From: Verrucomicrobiales bacterium
GTDB lineage: Bacteria > Verrucomicrobiota > Verrucomicrobiia > Limisphaerales > UBA9464
Direction: 5' to 3'
NCBI GenBank assembly: GCA_027488845.1
Contig: JAIYBC010000064.1
Span: 1-64,000 of the forward strand
Length of the DNA: 64,000 nt
In this document: positions 43,572 to 52,446 of the stretch, one piece after another
Layout: every line of letters starts with the position of its first letter
Numbering within the stretch: position 1 is the first letter of the stretch
The notes under the pieces: model-generated
Databases searched by the model: none
What the model saw: the letters and a program-made list of their open reading frames with translations, nothing else
Told to the model about the DNA's origin: nothing
Program-made: the position numbers and the translations under genes

Positions 43572-44390
43572 TCAGCGCGGCGTCCGGCCATGCCGACGTC
43601 GCAGCAGGAACCCGGCGGCGGAGAGGCCTGCCGCCGCGGCGACGAATCCGTCCGGTTCCGGAACCGCCGTGACCGCCACCTCCATTCCCGGGATGGCCGT
43701 CGAGTAGTGGCCTTCCGTGCCGTTGGGCAGGAACAGCGTGCAGTTCAGGCTGTAGACATAGGACTGACGGGCGTCGAGCAGCAGGGTGGTTCCGGCGAAG
43801 CCCGACCCGAATGAGAATCCCGAAGGCAGCCCGTTGACCTCGCCGCGCAACGACACCCCGAAGGGCAGGGTGGAGGCGTCCGGCAGGGCCGGCAGCGTCC
43901 AGCGGTAGAACCCGGGATTCGCCTGGGCCGGCAACACGTGGCTGACCTCGATCACGATGGCGAGCGTGGCCGGATCCAGGCCGGATCCGACGCGGGCCGT
44001 CCGTGCGATTCCATGCAGGTCGAGCGAGAAGTCGACGCGGTCGGGTTGGCCGGGGCCTCCGTTGGTGTAGGCGTAGACCCCGTTGGCGCTCCCGAAGTCG
44101 CCGCTCGAGGTGAAGGTCGGAAACGCCGCCGCGGGCGCGTCGACCCGGAAGGTCTCGCCGGTGGCGAGCGCAATGCCGCCGGTGCCACCCATGATGCGGA
44201 TCTGTTCGATGTCCGACACCTCACCGGAGGCGCTCCGGTAGGAGATGATGCCCTGCATCTTCATGCCGAAGGCGTTCGCAGGATGCTGCGTGATCACCGA
44301 AGTGAAGGCCTGGGCGACCGCCCGTTGCGGAAGGGCTTCGATGGCGACGAGGGTGGCGATGACGGGAAGTGCGGATCGTAGTGGCGACAT
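43572..44390 (-). CDS. PEP-CTERM exported protein
   Basis: A 272-residue exported protein with signal peptide (MSPLRSALPVIATLVAIEAL ... AVA) and C-terminal signal AVPEPDGFVAAAAGLSAAGF followed by LLRRRHGRTPR. The middle is beta-rich: MQGIISYRSASGEVSDIEQI, TFTSSGDFGSANGVYAYTNG, RVDFSLDLHGIARTARVGSG, and SYVYSLNCTLFLP. No enzyme motif. I use ATG 44390 rather than the in-frame 44471 because it puts the signal at the start. It is convergent with the flavin reductase and divergent from an SGNH hydrolase. Confidence 0.88.
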   Translation of the reverse strand: MSPLRSALPVIATLVAIEALPQRAVAQAFTSVITQHPANAFGMKMQGIISYRSASGEVSDIEQIRIMGGTGGIALATGETFRVDAPAAAFPTFTSSGDFGSANGVYAYTNGGPGQPDRVDFSLDLHGIARTARVGSGLDPATLAIVIEVSHVLPAQANPGFYRWTLPALPDASTLPFGVSLRGEVNGLPSGFSFGSGFAGTTLLLDARQSYVYSLNCTLFLPNGTEGHYSTAIPGMEVAVTAVPEPDGFVAAAAGLSAAGFLLRRRHGRTPR

Positions 44391-44530
44391 ACGAACCTGC
44401 TTCCGCAGGACCGGTCGGGATCTTTCAGGAAATCCTTCGCGGGTGGATACGTTCCATTCCGATTGCGGCATCGGGCTGGCGGAGAGGTCGGGCTTGCCAA
44501 CCGGAATTCGCGGCGGAAGCTGACCCGCCG

Positions 44531-45592
44531 ATGAACCTGCTTGCCCGCCTGCTTCTGGTGTCGCCCTTGCTTTCCGCCGCGCTCCTGGCCGGACATTCCG
44601 CCATCGATCCGGCTCCGAGGACCGACAAGGGTTGGCAGGACCGGCAGGCGCTCCTGAACCAGCGTGCGGCCGAGGCCGGCGCCAAGGCCCAGGTGATCTT
44701 CGTCGGCGATTCCATCACCCAAGGCTGGGAAGGCGAGGGGAAGGAGATCTGGGCCCGCTACTATGCCCATCGCAACGCCGTGAACCTCGGCATCGGCGGG
44801 GACCGCACACAGCACGTCCTGTGGCGCCTCGCCAACGGAAACCTCAAGGGGCTCAAGCCCAAGGCCGCCGTGGTCATGATCGGCACCAACAACTCGAACG
44901 GCGAGGACAACACCCCGCAGCAGATCCTCGAGGGCGTGACCGCCGTGGTCCGACGTCTGCGCGCGGACCTTCCGGACACCAAGGTGCTCCTCCTCGGCAT
45001 CTTCCCCCGGGGCGAGAACTTCAGCCAGCAGCGTGGCAAGCTCGCGATGATCAACCAGGCGCTCCGTCGGGTGGCCGATGGCAAGGAGGTTCTCTGGGTC
45101 GATCTCGCCGACCGTTTCCTGGCCGATGACGGCACGCTGCCGCGCGAGCTGATGCCGGACTACCTGCACCTTTCCCCGAAGGCCTATGGGATCTGGGCGG
45201 AAGCCATCGAAGACCAACTCTCGTCGATCCTGGGCGACTCACGGGTGACCGCTGCAGCCACCGCCGCGACTGGCCCGCATCCGCTTCAGGGCGAGTGGAC
45301 CTGGACCATCAACGGCCCGGATGGCAATCCGGTCTCGGCACCGCTTTCGATCCGCGTCGAAGGAAGCAAGGTCACCGGACGGTTCCAGCGTGGCGGCGAC
45401 CGTTGGCTCGACATCTCGGGTGGGACCGTGGAAGGCAACCGCTTCCGTTGGACCGTGAAACGCGATCGTCCGGACGGCTCCTCGATGACCTACGAGATGA
45501 CCGGCACCGTCGACGGCGACGCGATCACCGGCGAGGCCAAGACCGACTTCAACGGTCCCCAGACCTCGTCATGGACCGCGAAGAAGAAGTGA
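44531..45592 (+). CDS. Secreted SGNH/GDSL-type esterase with C-terminal beta domain
   Basis: A 353-residue exported hydrolase (signal about 1-21). SGNH blocks: VIFVGDSITQGWEG (Ser), GIGGDRTQHVLWRL (Gly), VVMIGTNNSNGEDNT (Asn) and MPDYLHLSPKAYGIWA (Asp/His). The first domain resembles platelet-activating-factor acetylhydrolase beta-type esterases, often found in carbohydrate de-acetylation. A second, beta-rich domain (about 255-353, GEWTWTINGPDG ... VTGRFQRGGDRW) follows, possibly for substrate binding. It stands alone on the plus strand and precedes another SGNH gene. Confidence 0.9.
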   Translation: MNLLARLLLVSPLLSAALLAGHSAIDPAPRTDKGWQDRQALLNQRAAEAGAKAQVIFVGDSITQGWEGEGKEIWARYYAHRNAVNLGIGGDRTQHVLWRLANGNLKGLKPKAAVVMIGTNNSNGEDNTPQQILEGVTAVVRRLRADLPDTKVLLLGIFPRGENFSQQRGKLAMINQALRRVADGKEVLWVDLADRFLADDGTLPRELMPDYLHLSPKAYGIWAEAIEDQLSSILGDSRVTAAATAATGPHPLQGEWTWTINGPDGNPVSAPLSIRVEGSKVTGRFQRGGDRWLDISGGTVEGNRFRWTVKRDRPDGSSMTYEMTGTVDGDAITGEAKTDFNGPQTSSWTAKKK

Positions 45593-45800
45593 GCCGGAGC
45601 GTCCCGCTCGGGTAGCGGGTGATCGGGACGGCATCCATTTCGATGGAAGCCGGGCAGGTCGCCCGGTCCTGCTGAGGGCGAGGTAGGGGAAGGGACCCGT
45701 GACCTCGTCTCCTACGGCGGGGAATCGGATCTTCGATCCGAATCCGGGACCGATCCAGATCACCTCGCCGGTCCAGTTCTGCGGTGGTAGATTGGTTCCC

Positions 45801-46871
45801 ATGTTCCCCGCGTCGAAGCCTTCCAACCTCCGGAGCGTCTCCGGCGTCCTCGCCGCCCTGCTCCTCGCCCTCGGGCTGGTCGGATGCCATCCGATGGAAC
45901 GCTCCCGTCCGAGCCTGGTCCTTGGCGAAAGCGTGGTCCTGGTCGGAGAGGAACCGGCCCGTCTCGCGTGGATCCCGATCGCATCGAAGCCGATCCAGGT
46001 CCGGAACCGGTATCTGCCCGAACCGGGAGCCGAGACCTACGTCCAGGGGCGTGACTTCGTCTTCGACCCCACGCAGGGAACCCTCCGTCGCACACCGGGT
46101 TCCTGCATTCCCGACTTCCGGACCAACAGCCTCTTTGGAAAGGAGGACTTCGACCACTCGCGGTTTCCGGGTTTCGGCAACACGGGGTTCTTCGTCTTCG
46201 TCGACGACCAGCATCGGACGGAGTCGCCGTGGCCGGTCCAGCGACCGCAGGTCGGCCTGCTGCCGCGTGCCGCCGCGAAACTGGCGAAGGGAGGACCGTT
46301 CCGGATCGTCGCCTACGGGGACAGCATCACCGCCGGCGGCGATGCCACCCGGCCGGAATGGATCTTCTGGAACCGATGGGCCGAGGGACTTCGGAAGCGG
46401 CACCCGGGTTCCGGGATCACGATCCTGAACGGCGCCACTGGCGGGGACAGCACGGTCCAGGGGCTGCAGCGGCTCGAGGCCAAGGTGCTGGACCAGAAGC
46501 CGGATCTCGTCCTGATCGGATTCGGGATGAACGACCACAACCGGGGAGGGGTTCCGATCCCGCAATTCGAGGCGAACCTCCGGGAGATGATCCGCCTCAT
46601 CCGGGAATCCAACGGCGCGGAAGTGCTGCTGTTCTCCGCGTTTCCGCCGAACCCCAAGTGGAAGTTCGGATCACATCGCATGGAGGATTACGCCGCCGCG
46701 ACCCGCCGCGTCGCCGAGCAAACCGGATCGGCGTACGCCGACGTCCACGGCAACTGGCTGACCTGGAGCGGGCGGAAGAAGCCGGAAGACATGCTGGGGA
46801 ACAACATCAACCACCCCAACGATTTCGGGCACTGGCTGTACTTCCGGGTCTTGGAAGCCTGCGGTCTCTGA
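45801..46871 (+). CDS. SGNH/GDSL-type hydrolase lipoprotein
   Basis: A 356-residue protein with a lipoprotein signal (SGVLAALLLALGLVGC, Cys about 29). An N-terminal beta-rich domain (about 35-165, SLVLGESVVLVGEEPARLAW) precedes an SGNH domain: RIVAYGDSITAGGDATRPEW (Ser), GATGGDSTVQGLQR (Gly), VLIGFGMNDHNRGG (Asn) and NHPNDFGHW (Asp-x-x-His). The two-domain layout suggests a carbohydrate esterase acting in the envelope; substrate unknown. TAGATT (45788-45793) ends 7 bases before the ATG, again leaderless-type. An octamer array follows the gene. Confidence 0.88.
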   Translation: MFPASKPSNLRSVSGVLAALLLALGLVGCHPMERSRPSLVLGESVVLVGEEPARLAWIPIASKPIQVRNRYLPEPGAETYVQGRDFVFDPTQGTLRRTPGSCIPDFRTNSLFGKEDFDHSRFPGFGNTGFFVFVDDQHRTESPWPVQRPQVGLLPRAAAKLAKGGPFRIVAYGDSITAGGDATRPEWIFWNRWAEGLRKRHPGSGITILNGATGGDSTVQGLQRLEAKVLDQKPDLVLIGFGMNDHNRGGVPIPQFEANLREMIRLIRESNGAEVLLFSAFPPNPKWKFGSHRMEDYAAATRRVAEQTGSAYADVHGNWLTWSGRKKPEDMLGNNINHPNDFGHWLYFRVLEACGL

Positions 46872-46912
46872 ACCCGACGCCTCGCCCTCTCCCTCACCCC
46901 GTCAACCACCCC

Positions 46913-46960
46913 CTTCAACCTTTCAACCTTTCAACCTTTCAACCTTTCAACCTTTCAACC
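46913..46960. repeat. Octanucleotide tandem repeat TTTCAACC
   Basis: Five perfect TTTCAACC units (46921-46960) preceded by CTTCAACC. It lies between two convergent stop codons. Being a near-perfect short array, its copy number may vary between strains. Confidence 0.92.
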
Positions 46961-46970
46961 CCAACTCCCC

Positions 46971-47345
46971 TCACTCCACCGCGAGCACGTGGTCGAGCAG
47001 TTGCGGCAGCTGTTCCGGCAGGCCCTTCTCGGCGGCGACCAGCTTGGCCCCGGCCTTGACCGCCGCATCGACCAGCTTCTGGTTCTTGGGATCGCAGTAG
47101 CCGAGGATCGGGACGTGTTCGGTGTCGGCGGAGGACTTCAGCGACTGGATGACCGAAACGAAGTCGCCGGCACGGAGTTGCAGGTCGGCCACGATGACCA
47201 TTGGGCTCTCGGCACGGGCGAGCCGCGGGACCTCGGAGGCCAGTTGCGTGGCGGTGACGCGGTATCCGAGGTCGGTCAACCGGTTCACCACCTGGCTTCC
47301 CGGGAGGAGTTTTTCGTAGAAGACGATGGCGAGCGGCTTCGTCAC
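46971..47345 (-). CDS. Receiver-like (response regulator) single-domain protein
   Basis: A 124-residue protein of the CheY-like fold. The central strand VIVADLQLRAGDF keeps a phospho-acceptor-type Asp, but the N-terminal acidic pair is reduced (LAIVFYEKLLPG) and the Thr/Ser and Lys positions are unclear (ILGYCD; LVAAEKG), so it may be a weak or phosphorylation-independent receiver. No output domain. I choose GTG 47345, which begins at the fold and lies 8 bases after CAACCT paired with TTGCCT at 17 bases; ATG 47399 would add 18 odd residues. Confidence 0.68.
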   Translation of the reverse strand: MTKPLAIVFYEKLLPGSQVVNRLTDLGYRVTATQLASEVPRLARAESPMVIVADLQLRAGDFVSVIQSLKSSADTEHVPILGYCDPKNQKLVDAAVKAGAKLVAAEKGLPEQLPQLLDHVLAVE

Positions 47346-47353
47346 GGGCGCGG

Positions 47354-47382
47354 AGGTTGGGAGACGTCGGGCATGAAGGCAA
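47354..47382 (-). promoter_or_regulatory. Leaderless-type promoter of the receiver-like gene
   Basis: On the minus strand: TTGCCT (47382-47377), 17-base spacer, CAACCT (47359-47354), eight bases, GTG at 47345. The -35 is strong, the -10 weak. Confidence 0.45.
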
Positions 47383-47538
47383 GGGGCGGTCCGTGCCATT
47401 GTGCCCCGAGGGTTTTCCGTCGACCTGGGGCCATCCGATGACGAATCCGACGGTTTCGTCACCCGGGAGTTGCCACAGCCGGATTCGGCCGTTACTGCCG
47501 AAGCGGTCGCGGGTCCGCAAACCTCCGGCTGCCGTTCC

Positions 47539-48246
47539 ATGGACTCCTCCATCGCTTCGAGGGTTGGCGTGAAGCTCCGTCAGAAGGGCGACCTCAACCG
47601 CAGATCCTTCCTGTGCCTCGCCGCGGCGTGGAGCGTGGCCGCGCGCATCGGTGTCCACCACGGTTCCGCCGCCGAATCCGAATCCATGAATCCAAGGCTC
47701 TTCACGTTTGTCGGCGGGAACTCGGGTGCGTGGACCGTGACCCGGTTCAAGACGGTGATCGGGGACCCGATCGCCGAACCTTCGAAAATCGAGATCGTGC
47801 CGGGCGGATTGCCGGGATTGCCCGCCGGAGCGCAGTGGATGCTGAAGGGTGTGACCAGCAACGTCCGCTACGTCGAGCGGGACGAGAAGGTGGAGCTCGA
47901 AGCCAGGCAGGCGGCGTTGGGACGTCCGGAGGCCACGCACGGTGCGCTGATACCCATCCGCAAGAACGCGAAGTGGTGGGCCCTGACCCAGGATGAGCGT
48001 CGGGCGATCTTCGAGGAAAGGTCCCACCACACCGCCGTCGGCATGAAGTACCTGCCGTCCATCGCCCGCCGGCTGCACCACTGCCGCGACCTCGAGGGGG
48101 CCGAGCCGTTCGACTTCCTGACCCTTTTCGACTTCGCCGAGAAGGATGCGACGGCGTTCGAGGACCTGGTGGGGGCGTTGCGGGCGACCGAGGAGTGGAA
48201 GTATGTCGACCGCGAAACCGACATCCGCATGATCCGTCCCGCATGA
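47539..48246 (+). CDS. Chlorite dismutase family protein with Tat-like signal
   Basis: A 235-residue protein. The N-terminus carries NRRSFLCLAAAWSVAARIG, a Tat-like signal, then a chlorite-dismutase-family body: KWWALTQDERRAIFEERSHH, TAVGMKYLPSIARRLHHCRD (axial haem His region) and FDFLTLFDFAEKDATAFEDL with a closing ATEEWKYVDRETDIRMI. Most family members in bacteria are cytoplasmic HemQ-type coproheme decarboxylases; an exported form is unusual and may be a haem peroxidase or chlorite-type enzyme. The decisive Arg/Gln in the pocket cannot be set by eye. ATG 47539 is used; ATG 47401 is in frame. It overlaps the phosphoesterase start (ATGA). Confidence 0.8.
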   Translation: MDSSIASRVGVKLRQKGDLNRRSFLCLAAAWSVAARIGVHHGSAAESESMNPRLFTFVGGNSGAWTVTRFKTVIGDPIAEPSKIEIVPGGLPGLPAGAQWMLKGVTSNVRYVERDEKVELEARQAALGRPEATHGALIPIRKNAKWWALTQDERRAIFEERSHHTAVGMKYLPSIARRLHHCRDLEGAEPFDFLTLFDFAEKDATAFEDLVGALRATEEWKYVDRETDIRMIRPA

Positions 48247-49082
48247 TTTCGCGTCGCCAATTCGTCCGGCTCGGCCGCGCCGGATTGGGCGTCGGACTCG
48301 GGACCGGGCTCTACACCTGGCGCGTCGAGCCGCATTGGGTGGAACTGGTGGAGCGTCCCCTGCCGATCGCCAACCTCCCCGCCTCGCTGGCCGGGTGCCG
48401 GTTGGTCCAGCTCAGCGACCTGCATATCGGTCCGCGGGTCGACGATGGTTACCTGGAGGAGTGCTTCGCCCTGGCCCGTCGGCTCTCTCCGGATTTCGTC
48501 GTCTACACCGGCGACTTCACCGACTACGAGGGCGGCGACTTCACCCATGCCGAGAAGGTCCTTTCGCGCCTCCCGTTGGGCCGAAGGGGAACCCTCGGAA
48601 TCCTCGGCAACCACGACTACGGCCCCAACTGGTCGCACGACGACATCGGCACCCGGGTTGCGGGTTTCGCCACGCGAGCGGGCGTCCGGATGTTGCGGAA
48701 CGAGGCGGCCGAGATCGAGGGGCTCCACTTCTTCGGGCTCGACGACCTGTGGGCGGGACGGCTGGAGGTGAAACTGGGGCTCGAGACGATGGACCGGAAG
48801 CGGGCCAACCTCGTGTTGAGCCACAACCCGGACTCGGTGGACCTGGACGGGTGGGAGAACCACTCGGGTTGGATCCTCTCGGGCCACACCCACGGCGGTC
48901 AGTGCAAGCCGCCGTTCCTGCCTCCGCCATTGCTGCCCGTGGTCAACCGTCGCTACACGGCCGGAGCCTTTTCCCTGGAAGGCGGACGCAGCCTCTACAT
49001 CAGCCGCGGCGTTGGCCACGTCATGAGGGTCCGCTTCAACGTGCGGCCCGAGATCACGCTGTTCCACCTCCAGCAGGCCTAG
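48243..49082 (+). CDS. Tat-exported metallophosphoesterase
   Basis: A 279-residue calcineurin-like phosphoesterase with a Tat signal (SRRQFVRLGRAGLGVGLGTG). Metal-site motifs in order: LVQLSDLHIGPRVD (DxH), VVYTGDFTDY (GD), GILGNHDYGP (GNHD), LVLSHNPD (H) and WILSGHTHGGQ (GHxH), of the YkuE/YpbG type that can act on lipids such as UDP-diacylglucosamine or on phosphodiesters. It starts in an ATGA overlap with the chlorite-dismutase-family gene, so both are made together and exported folded. Substrate unknown. Confidence 0.92.
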   Translation: MISRRQFVRLGRAGLGVGLGTGLYTWRVEPHWVELVERPLPIANLPASLAGCRLVQLSDLHIGPRVDDGYLEECFALARRLSPDFVVYTGDFTDYEGGDFTHAEKVLSRLPLGRRGTLGILGNHDYGPNWSHDDIGTRVAGFATRAGVRMLRNEAAEIEGLHFFGLDDLWAGRLEVKLGLETMDRKRANLVLSHNPDSVDLDGWENHSGWILSGHTHGGQCKPPFLPPPLLPVVNRRYTAGAFSLEGGRSLYISRGVGHVMRVRFNVRPEITLFHLQQA

Positions 49083-49401
49083 AGCCCAACCCTTCCATGG
49101 GAGCCGACACGGACCTCACACGGGAACGCCCAGAAGCCAACCGGTGCTCCGGGTCCGGGGCCGAAACGGTCGACATCGGACGGCGTTCGCTCCAGCCAGG
49201 GGAAGTCCGCAAGGCTTCGGTCCGACGTTCGAGGCGTCGCGACCGCCTGCCGACCGGGACCTTGTCGGTTGCCTGCAGTTGGGTTTCCGGCAGGGTCGAT
49301 CCCGTCCGGGGTCGCAGGCAGCCAACCCGCTTCTTCTTCATTCCCGGGATCGGTCCGCGGCCCGGAATCAGGAGCCGCTTCCGCCATTCGTCCCCACCCC
49401 T
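49083..49401. other. Gene-free stretch
   Basis: GC-rich, no gene, repeat or clear promoter recognised. TTCCCGGGATCGGTCC near 49340 is the only notable palindrome-like sequence. Confidence 0.5.
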
Positions 49402-51999
49402 ATGATCAGGCGACTCACCGCAATCGGACTTCTCCTCGGAATCGCCTTGGAGCCGGCCATCGGACGCGACTCGGACACGGGCACGGCCCGGTTGGTCCTG
49501 GACGCGGATACCGGGATCTCGATCCGGGAGGGTTTCGACGCCGAGTTGCTCTACGAGGTGCCCAAGTCCCAGGGATCCTGGGTCGCGATGGCCTTCGATC
49601 CCAAGGGGCGACTGGTCGTCTCCGACCAGGACGACAAGGGTGTCTTCCGCGTGACGCTGCCGACGGAAGGGGCCCCGATCCGGGTCGAGAGCCTGCCGGG
49701 GTTTCCGTATGACCCCGTCGACTGGGGCAAGCGGAAGGTCGGCGGGGCCTACGGCTTCCTGTACGCCTTCGACAGCCTCTACATGTCCAACATGCGGGGC
49801 TTCTACCGGATCCGGGACACGGACGGCGACGACCGGTATGACGAGTTCCAGCTGCTGCGGAAGCTGGACATGGGCTACGAGCACTCGGCCCATTGCATCA
49901 TCCCGACTCCCGACGGGAAGGGATTGTATCTGGTGAGCGGGAACTTCACCGGCGTGCCCGAGGGAGCGTCTTCGGCACAGCCGCCGGTCTGGCAGGAGGA
50001 CACGCTGCTCCCGTCGATTCCCGACCCGATGGGACATGCCGTGGGACTGACGGCCCCCGGAGGCTGGATCTGCCGGATCTCGCCCGACGGCAAGGACTGG
50101 AAGATGATCGCCTCGGGGTTCCGGAACTCCGTGGACATCGCGGTGAACCGCGAAGGCGAACTGTTCACGTACGACTCCGACATGGAGTTCGACATCGGCG
50201 TCCCGTGGTATCGGCCGACGCGGATCAACCACGTCACCAGCGGTGCGGAGTTCGGCTGGCGCTCCGGGTCGGGAGTCTGGCTGGACCACTTCGCGGACAG
50301 CCTCGGGTCGGTGTTGGATGTCGGTCCCGGTTCGCCGACGGCGATCAGCTTCGGACATCACTCCGGCTTCCCGGCGGAGTACCAGGACAAGCTCTTCATC
50401 TGCGACTGGACGTTCGGGACGATCTTCACCGTGGAGCTGCAGGAAAGCAGCTCCAGCTACACCGGCACGAAGACGGAGTTCCTGCATGGCAGTCCGTTGA
50501 ACATCGCCGCGATGCGATTCGGTCCGGATGGGGCGATGTACTTCGTCACCGGCGGCCGCACCACGGCCTCGCGGCTGTATCGCGTCCGGCACACCGGTCC
50601 GAAGACGACGGGCGTGCCAAGACATTTGGTCGCCAACAGCGGGCTGCGGGCCTTGCGCCATTCTCTGGAGGAGTTCCACGTCCGCGGTCAGGGCGGCGCG
50701 ACGGCCGTCGAGCAGGCGTGGCCGCATCTTGCGCATTCCGACCGCAGCCTCCGCCACGCGGCACGTTTGGCCGTCGAGAACCAGGATGTGGCGTTGTGGC
50801 GGGAGAAGGTCTTCGCGGAGGGGAAGCCGCGGGCGGCGATCCACGCGGCCATCGCCTTGAGCCGCCACGGCGACAAGTCCCTTTCCGGACGGCTGCTCGG
50901 CAAGCTCGGCGAGATTCCCTTCGGCACCTTGGAGAGGGAGGACCGGCTGGCGCTGCTCCGGGCCTACGCGCTTTGCTTCCTGCGGATGGGGCGACCCGAG
51001 GGCGGTCAGGCGGCCGACGTCATCGCCCGTTTGGACGCCCATTTCCCCGATGCGGACGACACGGTGAACGCCGAACTCTGCCGTGTCCTTTCCTATCTGG
51101 ATTCACCGACGGTCGTGCGGAAGACCCTCGTGCTGATGAGATCCACGAAAGCGGCGACGGTGGACTACGACAAGGCGATGCTGGGTCGCCATGAGTACGG
51201 CGGGGCCATCCTGAAGATGATGGCCAACACGCCGAACACGCGGAACATCCACTTCGCCTACTGCCTCCGGATCGTCCGGAGCGGGTGGACTCCCGAGGAT
51301 CGGAAGTACTTCTTCGGATGGCTGAACGAGGCCCTGACCAAGGACGGTGGAAAGAGCTTCTCGGGATACATCCGTGCCATCCGGAAGGAGGCCATCGACC
51401 GGCTGGAGACCAAGGACGTCGAGCTGATGGTCGGAATGCTCGGGGACTTTCCCGCCACCGACCTTTCCAAGCTGCCGAGACCGAAGGGGCCGTCCGTGGC
51501 CTGGAAGGTGGACTCCGCGATGGAGCTTTTCTCAACGGCGCTTTCCGGCAGGGACTTCGGGAACGGCCGGAAGATGTTTTCGGCCGGGAAGTGCATCGCC
51601 TGCCATCGCTTTGGCGGTGAAGGAGGCATCTCCGGGCCCGACCTGGGATCGGTGGGTTCACGTTTTTCCGTCCGGGACATCCTCGTGGCCATCTGCGAGC
51701 CCAGCGCCTCGATCTCCGAGCAGTACATGGCGAGCCGGGTGAAGCTGAAGGATGGTGGCAGCCTCCATGGGCGGTTGATCCTCCGGAATGAGAAGGAAGT
51801 CGGTGTGGCGTCGAATCCGTTCGATTTGAACCAGGTCACGAAGGCTTCCTCCACGAACGTGGCGAGCATCGAGTTCTCGAATGTCTCACCGATGCCCCCG
51901 GGCATGATTTCCGGGATGAACCGGGACGAGCTGATGGACCTGATGGCCTACCTGCTTTCGGGTGGCGACCCGAACCACAGGGCGTTCCGGAAGGAATGA
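49402..51999 (+). CDS. PVC-type haem-binding dehydrogenase (propeller plus cytochrome c domain)
   Basis: An 865-residue exported protein (signal about 1-21). The first half is a beta-propeller dehydrogenase-like domain: VAMAFDPKGRLVVSDQDDKG, YDEFQLLRKLDMGYEHSAHC, DWKMIASGFRNSVDIAVNRE, TRINHVTSGAEFGWRSGSGV, FGHHSGFPAEYQDKLFICDW and FGPDGAMYFVTGGR. The middle is helical and HEAT-like. The C-terminus has GKCIACHRFGGEGGISGPDL (CxxCH haem site), then SRFSVRDILVAICEPSASIS and a MPPGM axial-ligand type loop. This architecture is typical of Planctomycetes/Verrucomicrobia and is thought to oxidise carbohydrates or alcohols in the periplasm; substrate unknown. Confidence 0.9.
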   Translation: MIRRLTAIGLLLGIALEPAIGRDSDTGTARLVLDADTGISIREGFDAELLYEVPKSQGSWVAMAFDPKGRLVVSDQDDKGVFRVTLPTEGAPIRVESLPGFPYDPVDWGKRKVGGAYGFLYAFDSLYMSNMRGFYRIRDTDGDDRYDEFQLLRKLDMGYEHSAHCIIPTPDGKGLYLVSGNFTGVPEGASSAQPPVWQEDTLLPSIPDPMGHAVGLTAPGGWICRISPDGKDWKMIASGFRNSVDIAVNREGELFTYDSDMEFDIGVPWYRPTRINHVTSGAEFGWRSGSGVWLDHFADSLGSVLDVGPGSPTAISFGHHSGFPAEYQDKLFICDWTFGTIFTVELQESSSSYTGTKTEFLHGSPLNIAAMRFGPDGAMYFVTGGRTTASRLYRVRHTGPKTTGVPRHLVANSGLRALRHSLEEFHVRGQGGATAVEQAWPHLAHSDRSLRHAARLAVENQDVALWREKVFAEGKPRAAIHAAIALSRHGDKSLSGRLLGKLGEIPFGTLEREDRLALLRAYALCFLRMGRPEGGQAADVIARLDAHFPDADDTVNAELCRVLSYLDSPTVVRKTLVLMRSTKAATVDYDKAMLGRHEYGGAILKMMANTPNTRNIHFAYCLRIVRSGWTPEDRKYFFGWLNEALTKDGGKSFSGYIRAIRKEAIDRLETKDVELMVGMLGDFPATDLSKLPRPKGPSVAWKVDSAMELFSTALSGRDFGNGRKMFSAGKCIACHRFGGEGGISGPDLGSVGSRFSVRDILVAICEPSASISEQYMASRVKLKDGGSLHGRLILRNEKEVGVASNPFDLNQVTKASSTNVASIEFSNVSPMPPGMISGMNRDELMDLMAYLLSGGDPNHRAFRKE

Positions 52000-52446
52000 T
52001 CCTCCGGTCGTCGCGGCGGTCCGCGGCGTCGGCCGCTCGGCTCGGGTGGAGAAGCCAGGAAGGCGTTGAATGTCCTGCCACCGATTGCCTCCACTGGATG
52101 GTTTCTGGGAAAGGCAGGCCTCCGGCACGGGGACGCTTGTCCTCAGCCTGGCCGCGTCGGAGATCCTGCGTGACCCGTCCGACCTCCTTGGGAGCGACAT
52201 TCCTCCCTGAAGTCGCGGTAGGAGCCGACGTCTCCCGGGTAGGCGTAGCCGTTGGGGCTGGGCGAGCAGGTCGGGCAATCGCACGATGGCAAGAACCCCA
52301 TGGCCCATGTTCTTGGGCGACCGCTTGTTCCCGACGCAGGTCGCCCATGGCCACTCCACCTTCTTGCCAGCCCGGATCAACGCCGTAGCGTGCGGAAGGA
52401 ATTCAAGACCGACGGAATCGGTGCGCCCCAGAACCCTTCGCGGAAA
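52000..52446. other. Gene-free stretch with a promoter
   Basis: No gene recognised. TTGCCA-N16-TAGCGT (52364-52391) is a good promoter for the DUF5069 gene; unlike most, it leaves a leader of about 50 bases that contains GGAAGGA. Confidence 0.5.
52364..52391 (+). promoter_or_regulatory. Promoter of the DUF5069 gene
   Basis: TTGCCA (52364-52369), 16-base spacer, TAGCGT (52386-52391). The start codon is 55 bases further, giving one of the few conventional leaders. Confidence 0.6.

Noticed and set aside
47346-47399. ATG start at 47399 for the receiver-like gene
   Set aside because: It would add 18 residues without fold, and the predicted promoter lies inside this stretch.
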